Assembly (NCBI RefSeq): GCF_022352055.1
Contig: NZ_JAKRWM010000013.1
Coordinates: 62,001 to 126,000, forward strand
Reading direction: 5' to 3'
From: Cohnella mopanensis
Lineage (GTDB): Bacteria; Bacillota; Bacilli; Paenibacillales; Paenibacillaceae
DNA length: 64,000 nt
Shown: one piece after another, positions 63,043 to 64,000 of the stretch
Position numbering within the stretch: the stretch's first letter is position 1
Layout: each line of letters starts with the position of its first letter
Program-made: the position numbers and the translations under genes
The notes under the pieces: model-generated
What the model was told of the DNA's origin: nothing
Database searches by the model: none
What the model saw: the letters and a program-made list of their open reading frames with translations, nothing else

Positions 63043-64000
63043 ATGTCGTTACTTCAAATAAGTATCTCTGCATCTGTCTTTATTCTTGCAGTTATTTTCT
63101 TACGTTTCTTGCTTATTCACAAGCTGCCCAAAATGACCTTTATGTTTCTTTGGGGTGTTGCATTAATTCAATTGCTTGTACCTGTTTCAGTTCAATCGCA
63201 ATTTAGCATTTTTACGGCAGTGGAACATTTAAGCAGAATGTTTACAGTGCCAAAATTGATTCCCACGCCAGAAAGTTCAACATTTGTTAATGGAACTACG
63301 GTAATCATGCCACCAATTACAGAACATTTGACCGCGCCGATTATGCCATTGGAGACGGCTTCACAAATATCGCCTATTGTATGGGTGTGGTTAGTTGGTT
63401 TTACGTTATGTGCTTTATTTTTTATCATTCCGCATTTAAGGCATCGCAAAATCTACAAAATGGCTGTTCCTATTAGAAATGATTTTATAAGAAAATGGCA
63501 GCATTCAAATTTGTTATGGCGAAATGTTCAAATCAGGCAACTAGATCATATTTCAACTCCGCTTACCTACGGAATTTTTCGGCCTGTTGTACTCATGCCG
63601 AAAAATTTAGATTATGACGATGAGAAACAGCTTGCGTTTATCCTGACCCACGAATTTACGCACATCAAGCGATTCGACACACTAAAAAAATGGATTCTTG
63701 CCATTAGCGTATGCGTCCATTGGTTCAACCCTTTAGTATGGGTCATGTATATTCTTGCCAACCGTGATATCGAACTATTCTGTGATGAAACAGTCATACG
63801 AAAATTTGGGGAAAGCACGAAACCTACTTATGCTAGGGCACTTGTCCGTTTGGAAGAGAAGAAAATCGGTTTGTCGCCGATGATTAGTAGCTTTTCCAAA
63901 AACTCAACCGAAGAAAGGATTATATCGATTATGAAAACCAAGAAAATCACTATCGTCACGATGCTGCTCGCTATTGGGCTTGTAGCCAGTGTCGTTATCA
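63043..64000 (+). CDS. BlaR1-type M56 sensor metallopeptidase, 3' partial
   Basis: The frame runs off the window edge; 319 residues are present. Membrane helices at the N-terminus and around residue 125 precede the M56 zinc site THEFTHIKRFD (His203 and His207). CDETVIRKFGE follows, and SKNSTEERIISIM then another hydrophobic helix lead to the edge. M56 proteins sense an extracellular signal, often a beta-lactam through a C-terminal penicillin-binding domain, and cleave the BlaI repressor. Start ATG 63043 with GAGGTGAGGG upstream. Whether a sensor domain follows cannot be seen. Confidence 0.87.
   Translation, partial: MSLLQISISASVFILAVIFLRFLLIHKLPKMTFMFLWGVALIQLLVPVSVQSQFSIFTAVEHLSRMFTVPKLIPTPESSTFVNGTTVIMPPITEHLTAPIMPLETASQISPIVWVWLVGFTLCALFFIIPHLRHRKIYKMAVPIRNDFIRKWQHSNLLWRNVQIRQLDHISTPLTYGIFRPVVLMPKNLDYDDEKQLAFILTHEFTHIKRFDTLKKWILAISVCVHWFNPLVWVMYILANRDIELFCDETVIRKFGESTKPTYARALVRLEEKKIGLSPMISSFSKNSTEERIISIMKTKKITIVTMLLAIGLVASVVI

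Overview
The window looks like a chromosomal segment of a Paenibacillaceae bacterium (Cohnella- or Paenibacillus-like). The evidence is Gram-positive ribosome-binding sites, SigA-type promoters, a purEKBCSQLFMNHD operon with PurR boxes and guanine riboswitches, a Zur-boxed yciC, an LCP protein, YesM/YesN-type regulators next to an Lpl-type sugar importer, and frequent TTG/GTG starts. I saw no rRNA, tRNA, CRISPR array or intact insertion sequence.

Left end (1-8.8 kb): a compact exopolysaccharide-type operon runs in from outside the window. It encodes a DUF2194 protein (5' end missing), a PelF glycosyltransferase, the PelG exporter, two CotH-kinase-fold surface proteins, a VTC-domain protein and a DUF4956 membrane protein. 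It combines polymer synthesis and export with kinase-fold and polyphosphate-polymerase-fold proteins, and is the best candidate here for an under-described system.

8.8-23.7 kb holds housekeeping and accessory genes: an inositol-monophosphatase-type enzyme, two divergently transcribed sulfate-binding-protein paralogues sharing a compact double promoter, a stalk plus WG-repeat secreted protein, Zur-controlled yciC, a convergent LCP-hemL pair, a three-gene ABC-2 exporter, a Bcp peroxiredoxin, a FadR-type regulator and an MFS exporter.

23.8-41.5 kb is a purine region. guaA is followed by the purine permease pbuG and the twelve-gene pur operon that converts PRPP to IMP. pbuG and purE each have PurR boxes upstream of the promoter and a guanine-class riboswitch with terminator downstream of it. 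Repetitive DNA is inserted inside the operon: 51-bp tandem repeats before purM, and REP-like palindromes between purH and purD that match those at 20.8-21.0 kb.

41.5-59.8 kb contains a 39-residue membrane protein, a hydrolase, a DJ-1/PfpI protein, a DUF3048 lipoprotein, a DUF47-Pit phosphate module, a DUF1861 propeller protein, a YqfQ-like basic protein, YerC, a YesM/YesN two-component pair with an Lpl-type ABC importer, a CbiX-type chelatase, and a DagK-RlmD pair.

Right end (59.8-64 kb): base composition and codon use become clearly AT-richer. This part carries a WYL regulator, another DJ-1-like protein, a VOC protein, a small gene remnant and a BlaI-BlaR1-type pair with two palindromic operators. 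The M56 sensor protease is cut by the window edge. The block looks horizontally acquired.
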